NCBI RefSeq assembly: GCF_052115025.1
Contig: NZ_JBFRFW010000011.1
Span: 1 to 64,000, forward strand
Direction: 5' to 3'
Length of the DNA: 64,000 bases
Source: Bradyrhizobium_A sp052115025
GTDB lineage: Bacteria > Pseudomonadota > Alphaproteobacteria > Rhizobiales > Xanthobacteraceae
The notes beneath the pieces are model-generated. The model was not told the DNA's origin, did not search any database, and saw only the letters and a list, made by a program, of their open reading frames with translations. Numbering within the stretch: the stretch's first letter is position 1; every line of letters starts with the position of its first letter. The translations under genes were made by a program, and so were the position numbers. Positions 63,050-64,000 of this stretch are shown here, in pieces.

Positions 63050-64000
63050 TCAGTTCTGGGCCGGGGGCGCCAGTTGCAGCGGCGGGCGCGGCGCCGGCTT
63101 GGGATGCCGCACCGCGCCGGGCGCGGGACGGATCTCGATCGGCGGCGGCAGCGGCTGCACGCCGGGCGCGGCCGCCGGCGGCACGGCAGCAGCCTGCGGC
63201 GGCGTCGCACGCGGCGCGGCGGCGGGCGTCGACGTCGCCGGCCGCACCTTCGGCTCCTGACGGCGCGGATCGCGCCCAGGCACCGGCACGCCGGTCGCGG
63301 GCAGCGCACCGGGGACCGGCTCGACGGCCGGCGGCAGCGCGGCGGTCGCAGGCGGCGCAGGCTGTTGTGCGGGCACCTGCTGCGGTGGCTGCTGCTGCGG
63401 TGGTGGCGACATCGGTTCACCGCGCTCGATCGCGTCCAGCCGGCGCGTCTCGCGGTCGATCGCGCGCACTGCGAGCCACGACGACAGCGAGGTCACGTCG
63501 ACCGTCCAGCTCAGCCGATCGGGCGCGCCATGGGCGAACAGCTGGATCTCCGGCCGGCTGGTGTCGGTGCCGACCCGGGTCGAGATCAGGCTGGCGCGCA
63601 GGTCCGCCTGGTCGGCGGGGATGTCATAGCCGCCGGAAACAATGGCACGGGCGCCGTCGGCGTCGAGCGTGGTCGCGGTCACGCGCAGGCTGCCGTCGCG
63701 GATGGTGAAGGGAATCTGCAACGCGGCCACCTGCAGCGGCGCGCCGCGCAGCGCGCCGGTCACGACATCGCGCAGCACCCGATCATTGCCCGCCTGGCCG
63801 GCATCGCTCGCGGCGATCGCCGCATCGAACACCCTGGGATCGAGCCCGCCGATCCGCGCGTTGTCGATCGACACCGTGCCGTTGCCCGACAATGCGCCGA
63901 CGAGCGCGCCGGCACTGCGGCCGCGGGCGGCGAGCGCCATCTGCAGCGATGCACGCCCCGCCGGCAGCGACAAGCCGCGATAGGCGAGCGCGGCGCCGTC
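63050..64000 (-). CDS. AsmA-like protein, C-terminal part (gene runs off the window)
   Basis: At least 316 codons remain open to the right edge, so the N-terminus is missing. The visible part begins with AYRGLSLPAGRASLQMALAA, then ALSGNGTVSIDNARIGGLDP, the AsmA C-terminal (bridge-like lipid-transport/outer-membrane assembly) pattern, and ends in a long Pro/Ala/Gln-rich tail (about 130 residues, with PPPQQQPPQQVPAQQPAPP). AsmA-family proteins span the periplasm and carry phospholipids to the outer membrane. The disordered tail is unusually long. Confidence 0.75.
   Translation of the reverse strand, partial: DGAALAYRGLSLPAGRASLQMALAARGRSAGALVGALSGNGTVSIDNARIGGLDPRVFDAAIAASDAGQAGNDRVLRDVVTGALRGAPLQVAALQIPFTIRDGSLRVTATTLDADGARAIVSGGYDIPADQADLRASLISTRVGTDTSRPEIQLFAHGAPDRLSWTVDVTSLSSWLAVRAIDRETRRLDAIERGEPMSPPPQQQPPQQVPAQQPAPPATAALPPAVEPVPGALPATGVPVPGRDPRRQEPKVRPATSTPAAAPRATPPQAAAVPPAAAPGVQPLPPPIEIRPAPGAVRHPKPAPRPPLQLAPPAQN

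Overview
The window reads as a high-GC alphaproteobacterial chromosome, most likely from the Bradyrhizobium / Rhodopseudomonas / Afipia group. The evidence is: a circularly permuted two-piece tmRNA gene with tag ANDNFAPVAQAA next to sspB; two outer-membrane proteins of the ADLPAR...YNWTGFYIGGH type; palindromic intergenic repeats of the TAGCCCGGATGAGCGC and CCTCATGG...CCATGAGG kinds; tripartite tricarboxylate transporter genes; and the cluster thyA-folA-hflK-hflC-DUF2065-deg. No rRNA operon, tRNA, IS element, prophage or CRISPR array was seen.

Layout. 0-13.5 kb: a Tat-exported PhoD phosphatase, a membrane-anchored sulfatase-fold protein, an MFS exporter divergent from a LysR gene, sdaA, an M20 amidohydrolase with a DUF3100 membrane protein divergent from a second LysR gene (17-bp palindrome between them), and an exported beta-lactamase-fold hydrolase. 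13.6-19.1 kb: TetR divergent from an MFS gene across a long 21-bp-arm inverted repeat, then an SDR, a periplasmic binding-type protein, BluB and an LprI-like protein. 19.1-24.2 kb: ilvC, a LysE-type exporter, and ilvI-ilvN preceded by a branched-chain leader peptide, a pause hairpin and an attenuator terminator; repeats lie after ilvC and between ilvI and ilvN.

24.4-33 kb: a 56-aa membrane protein, a stand-alone sigma region 1.1-like protein, miaA divergent from serB, Deg protease, DUF2065, HflC, HflK, DHFR and thymidylate synthase. 32.8-36.3 kb: tctB-tctA-tctC. 36.5-39.1 kb: ssrA with a consensus promoter, sspB, fumC. ssrA tags stalled nascent chains and SspB hands them to ClpXP, so the two genes act in one pathway. 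39.2-40.6 kb: DUF4169 and two ribbon-helix-helix paralogues behind a perfect 19-bp palindrome, then a C-terminal relic of a solute:sodium symporter. 40.7-47.2 kb: a two-component pair, threonine aldolase, an aldo/keto reductase, an AT-rich orphan membrane protein and a Nu-type GST.

47.2-64 kb: an outer-membrane protein gene containing nine ambiguous bases, acetamidase/formamidase, a CsoR/RcnR-type metal repressor divergent from an operon of small proteins around an unusual NRAMP-like transporter, an 8-stranded-barrel plus OprB-porin fusion, a SulP permease, a LuxR-type regulator, a coupled set of two glycosyltransferases and an FAD amine oxidase, and the C-terminal part of an AsmA-like protein running off the right edge.

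The stretches most worth following up are the metal-sensor/NRAMP-like operon, the ilv attenuator, the double TetR operator, the DUF4169/RHH palindrome, the DUF3100/M20 unit and the oxidase/glycosyltransferase cluster. All functional statements rest on reading motifs by eye; no database search was run.
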